DNA from: an uncultured Saprospiraceae bacterium
GTDB lineage: Bacteria > Bacteroidota > Bacteroidia > Chitinophagales > Saprospiraceae
DNA length: 16,067 nucleotides
Reading direction: 5' to 3'
Assembly (NCBI GenBank): GCA_938002705.1
Contig: CALLAG010000305.1
Span: 1 to 16,067, forward strand
The position numbers and the translations under genes are program-made. Below, in pieces: positions 7,723 to 15,778 of the stretch. Each line of letters opens with the position of its first letter. Position 1 is the first letter of the stretch. The notes under the pieces were generated by a model. That model made no database searches. It was not told the DNA's origin and was given only the letters and a program-made list of their open reading frames with translations.

Positions 7723-10700
7723 CTCTAATGATACATCGTGAGATACAAGCTTCAAGCCTATTACGTCATCGTTGTCACTATATATCTCACTACTCATTCC
7801 TGTAAGAGCGATACTTAGCATATCATCAGTTATTATATCCTTAGAACTTGAGACTGTCATGTAGAATAATGCTTCATCTTGTCCTACGGACTTTATCTCA
7901 GAATTATGCCATAACAATCTCACACCAGTATCAGTCACATTATAGTTGGTGTAATTTAATTTCAACTTTCCAGATTCGATTTCCTCAATCTTGACACCCT
8001 CTGTCGTATTAAGGTGCAGTTGCAGACCTTGGATATTCTGAGCACCTTCTAAGTAGAATGGCACTAAGTAGAGTCCTTTGGATATTTCAAGAAATTCATT
8101 TTTTAACTCCGCTACATCAGCACTTCGGTTATCTACGTTAGTATCATCTAAGCTAAATGTAACAGAGCTATTAACATCACCTACTTTAACTGCTACAAAA
8201 TTATTAGCCATCATATCATTGGATATCTCATATATGTCTATACTCTCATCTAATGGCCATGGTGCTACAGGGTCAATAAAGTCTTGTTCTTTATCTACAA
8301 ATCTCCAGCTATCATTATTAGGTAGTTCATCATAGATACCTAAGATTAATTTTCTTAATTCTATTAAATCTAATGCTGTAATACTTTGGCTATTATCCAC
8401 GTCCGCTGATACAACTTTATAAGGAGAATCTAAAGTCTTAGCTCCAAGTATATGTCTCTGTATCATCAGCAAGTCAATTGTAGATACACCGTTAAGATAA
8501 TCATTATTACTACTCACAGACACCTTGTAATCTACGTTAGTGTTGTTATCAGAGAATGCGAACTGTCCTGTAGAACTTGTCTCAGAAAATTCTACTGTAT
8601 TGTTAACCATATTCTGTAATACAACCTCTACCCCTTCTACCATATCCGCTAGCTCTGTACTTACTGTCCCTGCGATCATCGTTCCAGTACCAGTTCCTGT
8701 TGTGTCTGTAACACATATATTATTGTTAGCCTGTATGTCTATAGTCGTTGTACAGAAGTCTTGATTACCAGAACTATCTGTGACCCATATCTGTACTTCT
8801 GTCATTCCAAGATCACTACAATCAAAAGTCAGGAGGTTATCAGTAGGGTTCATACTAAATGATACTTCTACTGGTCCACAATTATCAGTACTTCCTAAAT
8901 CAAAATCACTGGCCCATATCTCTACTGAAGGATCTTCAGTAGGATCATTAGCTTCCATAAGAACTGTAGTCACACCACTAAGACAATAAGGAGTAGGCAA
9001 CTTAAGATCTCTTACCAGTATAGAGTGATTACATGAATTATCATCACCGCATATTCCTTCTGCTGTCCATACAACAGAATAGCTTCCTACACCTAATGCT
9101 GTACTCGCAATATTGCCACTGCCATTTCTTGAAAAATTATTAGGTCCAGAAATAACGTATGTGATCTCATCAGAATCTACTGCTTCGTTCTTGCATAAGT
9201 CCATCGCTGTTGGCCCTGTGAAGCTAACGGTACCTAAACAACTGCTATCATCTATATCAACAGTCACATCGTCTGGACAATTAGAAAATTCTGGTCCTTC
9301 TGAATTAGAGACTTTTATAATCTGAATATCACTCCACTTACCTATCGTAGAACTAACGTTAGGATTATGTGTGCACCAGTCTATTACTGTCCATGTTCTT
9401 ATTACTTTTATACAGTATCCCTCTACTTGCTCAAATACTAAATCCTTATAAGAGTATGTAAGGTCACCACAGAAAGCAGCTTCATTAACTACTACCCCAT
9501 TGTAAGTAGGTGCATCACCAAGATCAGTATTAAAATTCTCACAAGTTGCGTCTTCCCTATCAGCAGGAAACACAAAACTACTCGCTGATAACACAACATC
9601 ACTTGCAAAGTTAAACGTCTGCGTACATTGTGTTAATTCTTCCGTAGATCCATTAAGTGTCAATGAGAAGGTCCTGACCACACTTCCTGATCCACATTGG
9701 TCATCAAAGTCTTCTACGTCGTCAAAAGTTATTTCTCCAGCACCACAGTCATCAGAGATTTCTGCAGTACCATAAGTTGCTGTTCCTATATCATTAATTT
9801 CAGAACAATCAAGATCAATATCTAATCTACTCGGACATGTTATATTAAATCCAGATTTATCCTGAACGACTACGCTTACTTCACAAGTATTACTTCTACC
9901 TCCCTCGTCCGTCACTCTCAGTTGTACCATAAGAGTATCTCCAGCTTCTTCACAACAGAATGATACAAATTCTCCGAACATAAGATCTGAATTATGTCCC
10001 GTACATACTGAATCTGATCTTCTAATTTCTAATCCTACTGGACCGCCACATTGGTCAAATGACCCATCGTCTATAGACGGCGGATATACTCTACCCCATC
10101 CTGAATTATCTAAGGACACAACTGTATACTGATCACATACTGGTACAGGTGCATTATCGTCAGAGACAATTATCTCAAATCTACATTCTGCAGACATCCC
10201 ACATTCATCAGTAAATATATACTTAATCCAGTTTAACCCACTCTGTAGTCCATCTGCTCTGTAGGTATTATTACCCAAGGATACTGCTGGATTAAATGGC
10301 TGATTAATATCATTAGGATCCCTCTCGTCACCTCTTAGAAATTCTACTTCAACAGAGACAGCGGAGCACTCACTTATAGATAATACCCCTGTCCTATCAT
10401 TAGGATCTAAAGGTCTAAAAACCACAGATGCAGTACAATCAGTACCAGAAACAAAGACCATATTATCTACAGGGCAAGATACAGCTGGAGGTCTATTATC
10501 TTCCACTTTTATTGTCTGGTAACTTTGAGAATACTGACCTACACACCAATCAAGTGCAGTCCATCTTCTTAGAATTTTTATAGTATTAGCTCCACATAGA
10601 TTAAATGTATCATCTGAAAAGGTAACGTTGATTCTACACAGGTTATCTTCATCCATTATGATATTTCCGTCAAGCATAGGTTGCCCTGTATTCTCTGGCT

Positions 10701-11769
10701 TCAGATCTAACTGATTTCCAGACATCGGTGCTAGCTCGCAATCTACTGTATAGTTAGGCGGAAATACGATATCACTTAAAGTCTTCTTCTGAAATGCTAT
10801 TCTAAATTCACAGAAATCCGTACTTAATCCTACGTCATCTTGAGTGTAATATCTGATAACTCTCTCTGCAGTTATTTCATTGATACAATCGACATTTTCT
10901 ATTTCATCATGAGTAATTAATACTTGTAGATTGGGGTCACAATTATCTAATATCTGATAATCAAAGAATGACACAGAATTGATCGTCATGGTTATGCCAG
11001 AAGCAGGTACGGTTGGTGTATTAAAAACAAAATTAATACAACTTGATGTATCTACTTGTGATCCAATGATAGGTCCATCAACCATACTATTAGTTATACT
11101 AAATGGAACTGTAGAACCATTAATAGAAGCGCTTCCGCTACCTGTGCTGTAACCTGCAAAATTAAGAACCGCTGACTCTACGACTTCCCATGGTTGTGGA
11201 GAAGCTGCTGACGCTGCTCTACACATAGCTACGGTTACAGTATTAGAGTTAGCATCAGTATCATCACCTTGGCTTGTATAAGTCACTGATGATGAACTTG
11301 AGAATAGTTCTGAGAGGTCTTCGTTACAGTTAACTGTAAAGTCTTCAATACACGAAATTACTGGAGGTAGCTTATCTTCTACAGTGAAGTATCCCCAGCA
11401 AGTAATTCTTGTATTATTGTCATTAATAAAAAAGACTTCAGCTTTCCATCTCTCGCCTATATATGATCCATCGACATGAGGAAACTCAAGTTCTCCATTC
11501 ATTCCGATTGTTGTCTCTGCAACTATCACATCATCTTCATCCTTAAGATTGACCATATAAGCGCAATTATCTCTTTCATCTTCTAAGATCAAAGCTGGTG
11601 TCATCTCTGCATCACAATCAAATCCTAATGAGATCTGAATGCTGTCATTACAACCAAGCGAGATGGGACATTGTGCACTTAACCTTACACTTAACATCAT
11701 AATCAATAGTCCGCAGAATACTGCAGATGACTTACAATTATGAACTCTGAACAATTCTATAATTCTCAT
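7465..11769 (-). CDS. Large HYR-like surface protein with dockerin and T9SS type A tail
   Basis: A 1434-residue secreted protein. Residues 1-33 are a signal peptide (cleavage near LSA/QC). Residues about 34-1015 are Cys-rich Ig/HYR-like modules, with repeated starts such as PPVISC (135-140), PPAVSCP (427-433), FNITCP (641-646) and FSNCPDDVTV (828-837), and two W-T-x-x-D-W-C motifs (403-409, 793-799). A Thr/Gly linker near 1022-1030 leads to a carboxypeptidase-regulatory-like domain (about 1030-1085), then a dockerin (about 1085-1202) with EF-hand loop D1123-D1134. A beta-sandwich-like segment (about 1225-1345) precedes a type A T9SS tail (about 1350-1434, NTPNPF at 1355-1360). Residues about 155-270 look inserted into the first HYR repeat. 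The product is probably a cell-surface adhesin or scaffold component. A terminator follows. Binding of its dockerin to the neighbour's cohesin-like modules is a hypothesis. Confidence 0.88.
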   Translation of the reverse strand: MRIIELFRVHNCKSSAVFCGLLIMMLSVRLSAQCPISLGCNDSIQISLGFDCDAEMTPALILEDERDNCAYMVNLKDEDDVIVAETTIGMNGELEFPHVDGSYIGERWKAEVFFINDNNTRITCWGYFTVEDKLPPVISCIEDFTVNCNEDLSELFSSSSSVTYTSQGDDTDANSNTVTVAMCRAASAASPQPWEVVESAVLNFAGYSTGSGSASINGSTVPFSITNSMVDGPIIGSQVDTSSCINFVFNTPTVPASGITMTINSVSFFDYQILDNCDPNLQVLITHDEIENVDCINEITAERVIRYYTQDDVGLSTDFCEFRIAFQKKTLSDIVFPPNYTVDCELAPMSGNQLDLKPENTGQPMLDGNIIMDEDNLCRINVTFSDDTFNLCGANTIKILRRWTALDWCVGQYSQSYQTIKVEDNRPPAVSCPVDNMVFVSGTDCTASVVFRPLDPNDRTGVLSISECSAVSVEVEFLRGDERDPNDINQPFNPAVSLGNNTYRADGLQSGLNWIKYIFTDECGMSAECRFEIIVSDDNAPVPVCDQYTVVSLDNSGWGRVYPPSIDDGSFDQCGGPVGLEIRRSDSVCTGHNSDLMFGEFVSFCCEEAGDTLMVQLRVTDEGGRSNTCEVSVVVQDKSGFNITCPSRLDIDLDCSEINDIGTATYGTAEISDDCGAGEITFDDVEDFDDQCGSGSVVRTFSLTLNGSTEELTQCTQTFNFASDVVLSASSFVFPADREDATCENFNTDLGDAPTYNGVVVNEAAFCGDLTYSYKDLVFEQVEGYCIKVIRTWTVIDWCTHNPNVSSTIGKWSDIQIIKVSNSEGPEFSNCPDDVTVDIDDSSCLGTVSFTGPTAMDLCKNEAVDSDEITYVISGPNNFSRNGSGNIASTALGVGSYSVVWTAEGICGDDNSCNHSILVRDLKLPTPYCLSGVTTVLMEANDPTEDPSVEIWASDFDLGSTDNCGPVEVSFSMNPTDNLLTFDCSDLGMTEVQIWVTDSSGNQDFCTTTIDIQANNNICVTDTTGTGTGTMIAGTVSTELADMVEGVEVVLQNMVNNTVEFSETSSTGQFAFSDNNTNVDYKVSVSSNNDYLNGVSTIDLLMIQRHILGAKTLDSPYKVVSADVDNSQSITALDLIELRKLILGIYDELPNNDSWRFVDKEQDFIDPVAPWPLDESIDIYEISNDMMANNFVAVKVGDVNSSVTFSLDDTNVDNRSADVAELKNEFLEISKGLYLVPFYLEGAQNIQGLQLHLNTTEGVKIEEIESGKLKLNYTNYNVTDTGVRLLWHNSEIKSVGQDEALFYMTVSSSKDIITDDMLSIALTGMSSEIYSDNDDVIGLKLVSHDVSLENRLYQNTPNPFSHRTLINFDLHKAMDVQLVIYDMNGKIVKSVSDSYQKGSNSIEIVPQDLNGSGIYYYHLSAESFTDSRKMIFIE
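8164..8517 (-). other. Dockerin module with one intact and one degenerate EF-hand
   Basis: This encodes residues about 1085-1202. The second repeat has a full 12-residue calcium loop: D1123, D1125, S1127, S1129, I1130 and D1134, followed by the helix LIELRKLILG. The first repeat keeps the helix (STIDLLMIQRHILG) but its loop (NDYLNGVSTID) lacks the full acidic set. The dockerin is followed by SWRFVD and, later, VGDVNSS, a pattern I associate with Bacteroidota T9SS proteins. Confidence 0.8.
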
Positions 11770-11882
11770 AATAAATTGAATTACTGGCCTAGGCCCGTTT
11801 GTTTAAATTTTAATCTTGTTATAGCTGTTCAGACTATGGGGAGAATTGGAAAAATTAAATCTTAGATCATCTTATATTTTAG

Positions 11883-12551
11883 TCAGACGAGTTGATTCTC
11901 GAAAGCGAATTTTATTAGGTTTATAGTATTCTTGACACCCAGCTTACGCATAATATTCTTCCTGTGTACACCGACTGTCTGGTCACTGATATATAATTCT
12001 TTCGCGATTTCTTTATTATTCTTAGCCTCTGTTATCAGCTCGAGAACTTCTTGTTCTCTCTTAGTTAACTTTTGTTTGATTACGAATCTATCTTCATAGA
12101 TAGACTTCTTACCATTGGTTAATCTTTTGCCGTTAGGTGGTGTGATATGTAAGCCAGGAGCGATATAGGTTTTGTCATCCATTATTTCTGCTATGGCTTC
12201 TGCTAAGTGCTCAGGCTCATTAGACTTAAGTATGTAACCGTCTGCTCCATTCTTAAGAGCTTGACCTACGAACTTATAATCGCTGTATGATGTCATGACA
12301 AGTATCTTGACACCTCTGAATTGTTTTCTAATAAGTGGAATAAGATCGAGCCCATCAGTCTCTGGAAGATTCAGATCCATGATGACAAGCTGAGTATCTA
12401 AGTTCTTATGTAGGAATAGCAATAGTCCTTCTGCTGAGTCTTCTTCGCCTCGTACATTTATATCTATAGCATCATTCGCATTAAAGTAAGCGATAAGCCC
12501 TGCTCTAAATATACTCTGTACGTCTACTATTACGCTATTAACTGCGGACAT
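11883..12551 (-). CDS. NarL/FixJ (LuxR-type HTH) response regulator, orphan
   Basis: This 222-residue two-component response regulator has a receiver domain at about 5-125 and a LuxR-type DNA-binding domain at about 160-222. Receiver residues present are the phospho-acceptor D59 (in IMDLNLPETDG), the switch T87 and the conserved K109. The HTH is complete: LTKREQEVLELI, then NKEIAKELYISDQTVGVHRKNIMRKLGV. The acidic pocket is unusual: where the family normally has two adjacent Asp it reads V-D10-V11-Q12, so the second acid is Val. Magnesium binding and phosphorylation may be weakened. No histidine kinase is in the window. It lies between the asparaginase gene (121-base gap) and the HYR/dockerin gene (113-base gap), so it may control the latter, but that is positional inference. 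I saw no clear TAnnTTTG box just upstream. Confidence 0.93.
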   Translation of the reverse strand: MSAVNSVIVDVQSIFRAGLIAYFNANDAIDINVRGEEDSAEGLLLFLHKNLDTQLVIMDLNLPETDGLDLIPLIRKQFRGVKILVMTSYSDYKFVGQALKNGADGYILKSNEPEHLAEAIAEIMDDKTYIAPGLHITPPNGKRLTNGKKSIYEDRFVIKQKLTKREQEVLELITEAKNNKEIAKELYISDQTVGVHRKNIMRKLGVKNTINLIKFAFENQLV

Positions 12552-12672
12552 GTAAATTATTAAATTGTAAAATTCGTTGCCGTCATAAATTAGTCAGACG
12601 GATTAATAAAGGTCTAAAAGCAAAATGGATGCCAAAATCGGCTGAGATGCCCGAAAAATATACACATTACGA

Positions 12673-13659
12673 TTATCTGTAATACGAGTTAGCCTCGTTT
12701 AGAGTGGTGTTTTTGCCTTCAGATTTGACGTAATTAAAGCCTTTCTGGATGCTATAAGCACCTGTATTTCCCTTTATATCCATAGCTATAACCCCTACTT
12801 GGATATCTTTGGTATTATTCTTTTTTATTATTCTTTTGATAGCTTCCTCGCAAGCACTTTGTACATCATAACCATGTCTTAATAATTCTACAATAAGAAA
12901 TGTTGTACAATTTTCTAATACTAATTCTCCTAATCCTGTCGCTGTTGCACATCCATATTCGCCATCTACGTACAATCCTGCACCGATTATAGGAGAATCT
13001 CCCACTCTACCTGCCATCTTATAGGCTAATCCGCTTGTAGAGCAACCGCCGCTCATCTCACCGATACCGTTCCTGGCTATCATTCCTATCGTATCGTGTC
13101 TTTCTATATTGACTTTGGGGCTGTATTCGGCTTTTTTAAGCCACTCAGCATATTCTGCTTTACTTTTATCAGTAAGAAGGTCTACGGACTCGTAACCTTG
13201 CTCTGAGGCGAACTTAGCAGCACCTGAGCCAGAAAGTATTACATGTGGTGTTGATTCTAATACCTTTCTAGCTACACTTATAGGATGCATATAATTTTGC
13301 AGATATGTTACCGAGCCAGCTTCTCCGTTTTTGTCCATAATACAGGCATCTAGAGTAACATTGCCATCTCTATCTGGTCGTCCACCATAACCTACAGACA
13401 TGTCATTAGGATCAGCTTCTACGGTATTAATTCCTTTTTCTATGGCTGTAAGCAGATCACTATTATCTGTATCTAGTACTCCCATAGCTGTTAGATTAGC
13501 TCTCTGGTTGTTCCATGTGCTGAGTACTATATTATTTTTATTGGTTATAATATGAGTATCCTCTTGAGGCTTCTCCTCAGAAGCACGACAACTCTTGATT
13601 AAAGGAATAGTAATGACAGATCCTAAAAGTTTCTGAAAATGACGTCTTGTAAGAGGCAT
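12673..13659 (-). CDS. Glycosylasparaginase (N4-(beta-N-acetylglucosaminyl)-L-asparaginase), Tat-exported
   Basis: An Ntn-hydrolase that cleaves the GlcNAc-asparagine bond of N-glycopeptides (EC 3.5.1.26) after self-cleavage into two chains. The self-cleavage site is HDTIGM, between D189 and T190, with T190 as the new N-terminal nucleophile. Residues matching the Elizabethkingia (Flavobacterium) meningosepticum enzyme are W49, T208, R218 and D221 (in GRVGDSP), T241 and G242, all at a constant offset of 38 from W11, T152, T170, R180, D183, T203 and G204 as I recall them. The N-terminus carries a twin-arginine motif (TRRHFQK, 4-10) and a hydrophobic stretch ending in LIKSC, a weak lipobox, so it is probably a folded Tat substrate in the periplasm and possibly a lipoprotein. 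The 328-residue length fits. It starts 141 bases after the peroxidase gene and probably serves glycopeptide scavenging. A plain L-asparaginase is unlikely given the motifs. Confidence 0.93.
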   Translation of the reverse strand: MPLTRRHFQKLLGSVITIPLIKSCRASEEKPQEDTHIITNKNNIVLSTWNNQRANLTAMGVLDTDNSDLLTAIEKGINTVEADPNDMSVGYGGRPDRDGNVTLDACIMDKNGEAGSVTYLQNYMHPISVARKVLESTPHVILSGSGAAKFASEQGYESVDLLTDKSKAEYAEWLKKAEYSPKVNIERHDTIGMIARNGIGEMSGGCSTSGLAYKMAGRVGDSPIIGAGLYVDGEYGCATATGLGELVLENCTTFLIVELLRHGYDVQSACEEAIKRIIKKNNTKDIQVGVIAMDIKGNTGAYSIQKGFNYVKSEGKNTTLNEANSYYR

Positions 13660-13800
13660 AGATGGAATGTATATAGTTATTGCAATAAAGTACTCTCATA
13701 TAAAAGCACCGTAGCTACAATATACATCAATACAATGAAGATTATAAATCCTGGAATAGAATGTAATAGTAAGAAGAATGGTCATGAATCTTAGGATTCA

Positions 13801-14046
13801 CTATTTTTTGACAATCTTGAGTAGATTGTAGTTGTCCCCAGCTGTTATGAGGACATTATATATACCTATAGGGAGATCATTGCCTAAGTCAAGCAGTATG
13901 TTGTTATCCCCTTCTAAGAGATCATGGCTACCTACAATTATAACTCTACCGTTAGCATCGAATACTTTTAACTCAGCAGTCTGAGCTTGGTCAGATTTGA
14001 TCTTTATGTAGGTATGATCTATAACTGGGTTAGGATATGCGATGGC
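13801..14046 (-). other. T9SS type A sorting domain of the peroxidase
   Basis: This encodes residues about 551-631: AIAYPNPVID, a strand pair including ELKVFDANGRVI, then LPIGIYNVLITAG and a terminal LKIVKK. These are the recurrent features of Por-secretion tails, and indicate export past the outer membrane rather than a periplasmic enzyme. Confidence 0.88.
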
Positions 14047-15696
14047 TGATAGAGGATCTGATGCAAGTTCTGGACCAGAAGGTATCTGACCATGAGGCAT
14101 TGCAACGAATAGATTCTTTTGCATCACTTCGATACCCGTATTTCTCATCAGTATCTCGTGTAGACTAACTTGCTTGATCTCATTGATGTTAGCATCTGTA
14201 AAGACGGGATCGTTCTCGAAATAGAACCTATCACCATCTCTTAATCTCTGAAATTGGTCTTGGATAATTCTTACTACGAGCTCTCCGAATATAGCTCCTG
14301 ACATATGTCTTTCTGCAAGCATTCCTACCCATGCATCTACATTGTCTACTGAACCGTAAATATTTTCGAGTAACTCTGCATCTTCATCAGAACCTACAAA
14401 GTCAGAGAAATTAGACACCTTAGGAAGTCCAAAGTCCGATCTTAGTGTGTTGTAATCACTGATACCTCTATCTCTACCTCTATAGATATTGATCGAAGCC
14501 AGATCTAAGCCTCCTGCACCAGGGGCACCAAAAAGGAAATTTCTTAAATCATCAATAACTTTACAATCTAATTCTTGCATCACCTGCGTACCCATACCCT
14601 TGAAGTAAGGCTCGATACCCCCTGCAATCTCTACTGCAAAAGGATTAAAAAATGCATCCTTTAGTCCAATGCTCCCTTGTGGGATTTCTTGCCCATCATT
14701 ATCCATCCTTACAATATTACTATTGATAAGCGTATGTCCCATTCTGAATGCTGCTCCAGAAAACACATTGGATACTGAAGGATCAACATAAGATCTATAT
14801 CCACTATATTCTGGTAGAATAATGCCTAATGATGGTAGCCATTCGTTAAAAGTTATATTCTGTATATAAGCACCTACTAACTTTCTAGCTCTCTGATATA
14901 TCTGATCTCCTGTCCAGTTAGGGTGATTTTCCCTTAACTCGTCACATATTCTGTTATGTTCTCTGACGAATAGTGTGTGAAGCCCTATTAATAAAGGATT
15001 TTCGTTAGCTCTTACATCACCTGCTACGTAGTACTTGCTTAAGCTTCTTGTAGCATCCTCCATCTCTGGAGCCGTATGTGTAGCATCATCAGTGAATTCT
15101 CCACTATCAGTATTCCATGGTAATAGATCACCTTTTGATACTTTTAGCTTACCGTCGCCTTGTAGATCTCTTAACCATTCTGCTCTTTCTTGGTCAGAAC
15201 CATAGACAGCAGAGCCATCTATGAATGATGATACCATATTAGCATATTGTCGCGGATTGTCAGGGCCGTCACCAGTACCAGATATTGCTTTATTTCGTGA
15301 TGTGAGTATAAATTCTGAAGAAGCAAAATGCTCATCATCTTCTGGAATGTCTAAAAGTACAGTCTCACTATTATCTGATTCTACGAGCGTAATATCATGA
15401 TCAATAAATTGTCCAAAGACCCATACATAGTCACTTAGATTATGAGAATCAAAGATATTTTCAGTCTGATCAAATATATAGTTACTTAATTCTCTTGGAG
15501 TAGGTAGGTTGGTATCATTGACTTGAGAGAAGCCATCTGCATAATTAACTGTGGATTGTCTTATAACTTCTGACTCAGAGGCACCCCACTCGGTGTGAGA
15601 AAGGTTATTACCCTCACCTGTAAAGGATCTGTTCTCCTGACCAGACAGGCCAGACAAACAAACGAAAACAAACATCACAACGAAGATCTTATGCAT
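13801..15696 (-). CDS. Secreted animal-type haem peroxidase with T9SS tail
   Basis: This 631-residue enzyme belongs to the peroxidase-cyclooxygenase (animal haem peroxidase) superfamily and would oxidise substrates with hydrogen peroxide outside the cell. A signal peptide ends near LSG/QE (residue 20). The catalytic set can be aligned with myeloperoxidase: GQFIDHD (95-101) gives Q96, D99 and distal H100, with D101 as calcium ligand; SSFIDGS (156-162) is the calcium loop; R229 matches the catalytic Arg and E232 the ester Glu in RANEN; N233 replaces the myeloperoxidase-specific Met; FRMGHTL (317-323) holds proximal H321; N403 matches the His-supporting Asn. LFVREHNR (242-249) is the family signature. 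Residues about 551-631 are a type A T9SS sorting tail (AYPNPV, then IYNVLI, end KK). The physiological substrate is unknown. It is probably transcribed from a -7 box at 15762-15769. Confidence 0.93.
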   Translation of the reverse strand: MHKIFVVMFVFVCLSGLSGQENRSFTGEGNNLSHTEWGASESEVIRQSTVNYADGFSQVNDTNLPTPRELSNYIFDQTENIFDSHNLSDYVWVFGQFIDHDITLVESDNSETVLLDIPEDDEHFASSEFILTSRNKAISGTGDGPDNPRQYANMVSSFIDGSAVYGSDQERAEWLRDLQGDGKLKVSKGDLLPWNTDSGEFTDDATHTAPEMEDATRSLSKYYVAGDVRANENPLLIGLHTLFVREHNRICDELRENHPNWTGDQIYQRARKLVGAYIQNITFNEWLPSLGIILPEYSGYRSYVDPSVSNVFSGAAFRMGHTLINSNIVRMDNDGQEIPQGSIGLKDAFFNPFAVEIAGGIEPYFKGMGTQVMQELDCKVIDDLRNFLFGAPGAGGLDLASINIYRGRDRGISDYNTLRSDFGLPKVSNFSDFVGSDEDAELLENIYGSVDNVDAWVGMLAERHMSGAIFGELVVRIIQDQFQRLRDGDRFYFENDPVFTDANINEIKQVSLHEILMRNTGIEVMQKNLFVAMPHGQIPSGPELASDPLSAIAYPNPVIDHTYIKIKSDQAQTAELKVFDANGRVIIVGSHDLLEGDNNILLDLGNDLPIGIYNVLITAGDNYNLLKIVKK

Positions 15697-15754
15697 TCTT
15701 CACTAGTTTACGCTCTGTAGGATTATAAATTCTCAGAAATGGTTCAAGTTTCAA

Positions 15755-15778
15755 TAAAGCGCAAATATACTAAAGCGC
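15755..15778. repeat. Direct repeat TAAAGCGC flanking the peroxidase -7 box
   Basis: TAAAGCGC occurs at 15755-15762 and again at 15771-15778, a 16-base period, and the -7 box (15762-15769) lies between the copies. AGCGC/GCGCT also forms an inverted pair over the same interval. The placement would suit an operator, but the unit is only 8 bases. Confidence 0.3.
15762..15769 (-). promoter_or_regulatory. Bacteroidota -7 promoter element (TATATTTG) for the peroxidase gene
   Basis: The minus strand reads TATATTTG, an exact TAnnTTTG match 65 bases upstream of the peroxidase ATG at 15696. A -33 TTG at canonical spacing is not evident; the nearest TTG triplets are 11 and 29 bases upstream of it. Confidence 0.5.

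Noticed and set aside
11786..11795. 10-bp palindrome GGCCTAGGCC upstream of the HYR/dockerin gene
   Set aside because: It is perfect and GC-rich but short, with no promoter box beside it to give it a role; kept only as a note.
11879..12600. 11-base direct repeat TTAGTCAGACG at 11879-11889 and 12590-12600 flanking the response regulator gene
   Set aside because: A window of this size is expected to contain several dozen chance pairs of that length, one copy overlaps the stop codon, and there is no sign of mobility. It is not supported as an attachment site or insertion scar.
13785..13800. Hairpin TGAATC-TTAG-GATTCA directly after the peroxidase stop, as a terminator
   Set aside because: The stem is perfect but only 6 bp, and no T-run follows on the minus strand, so termination is not supported.
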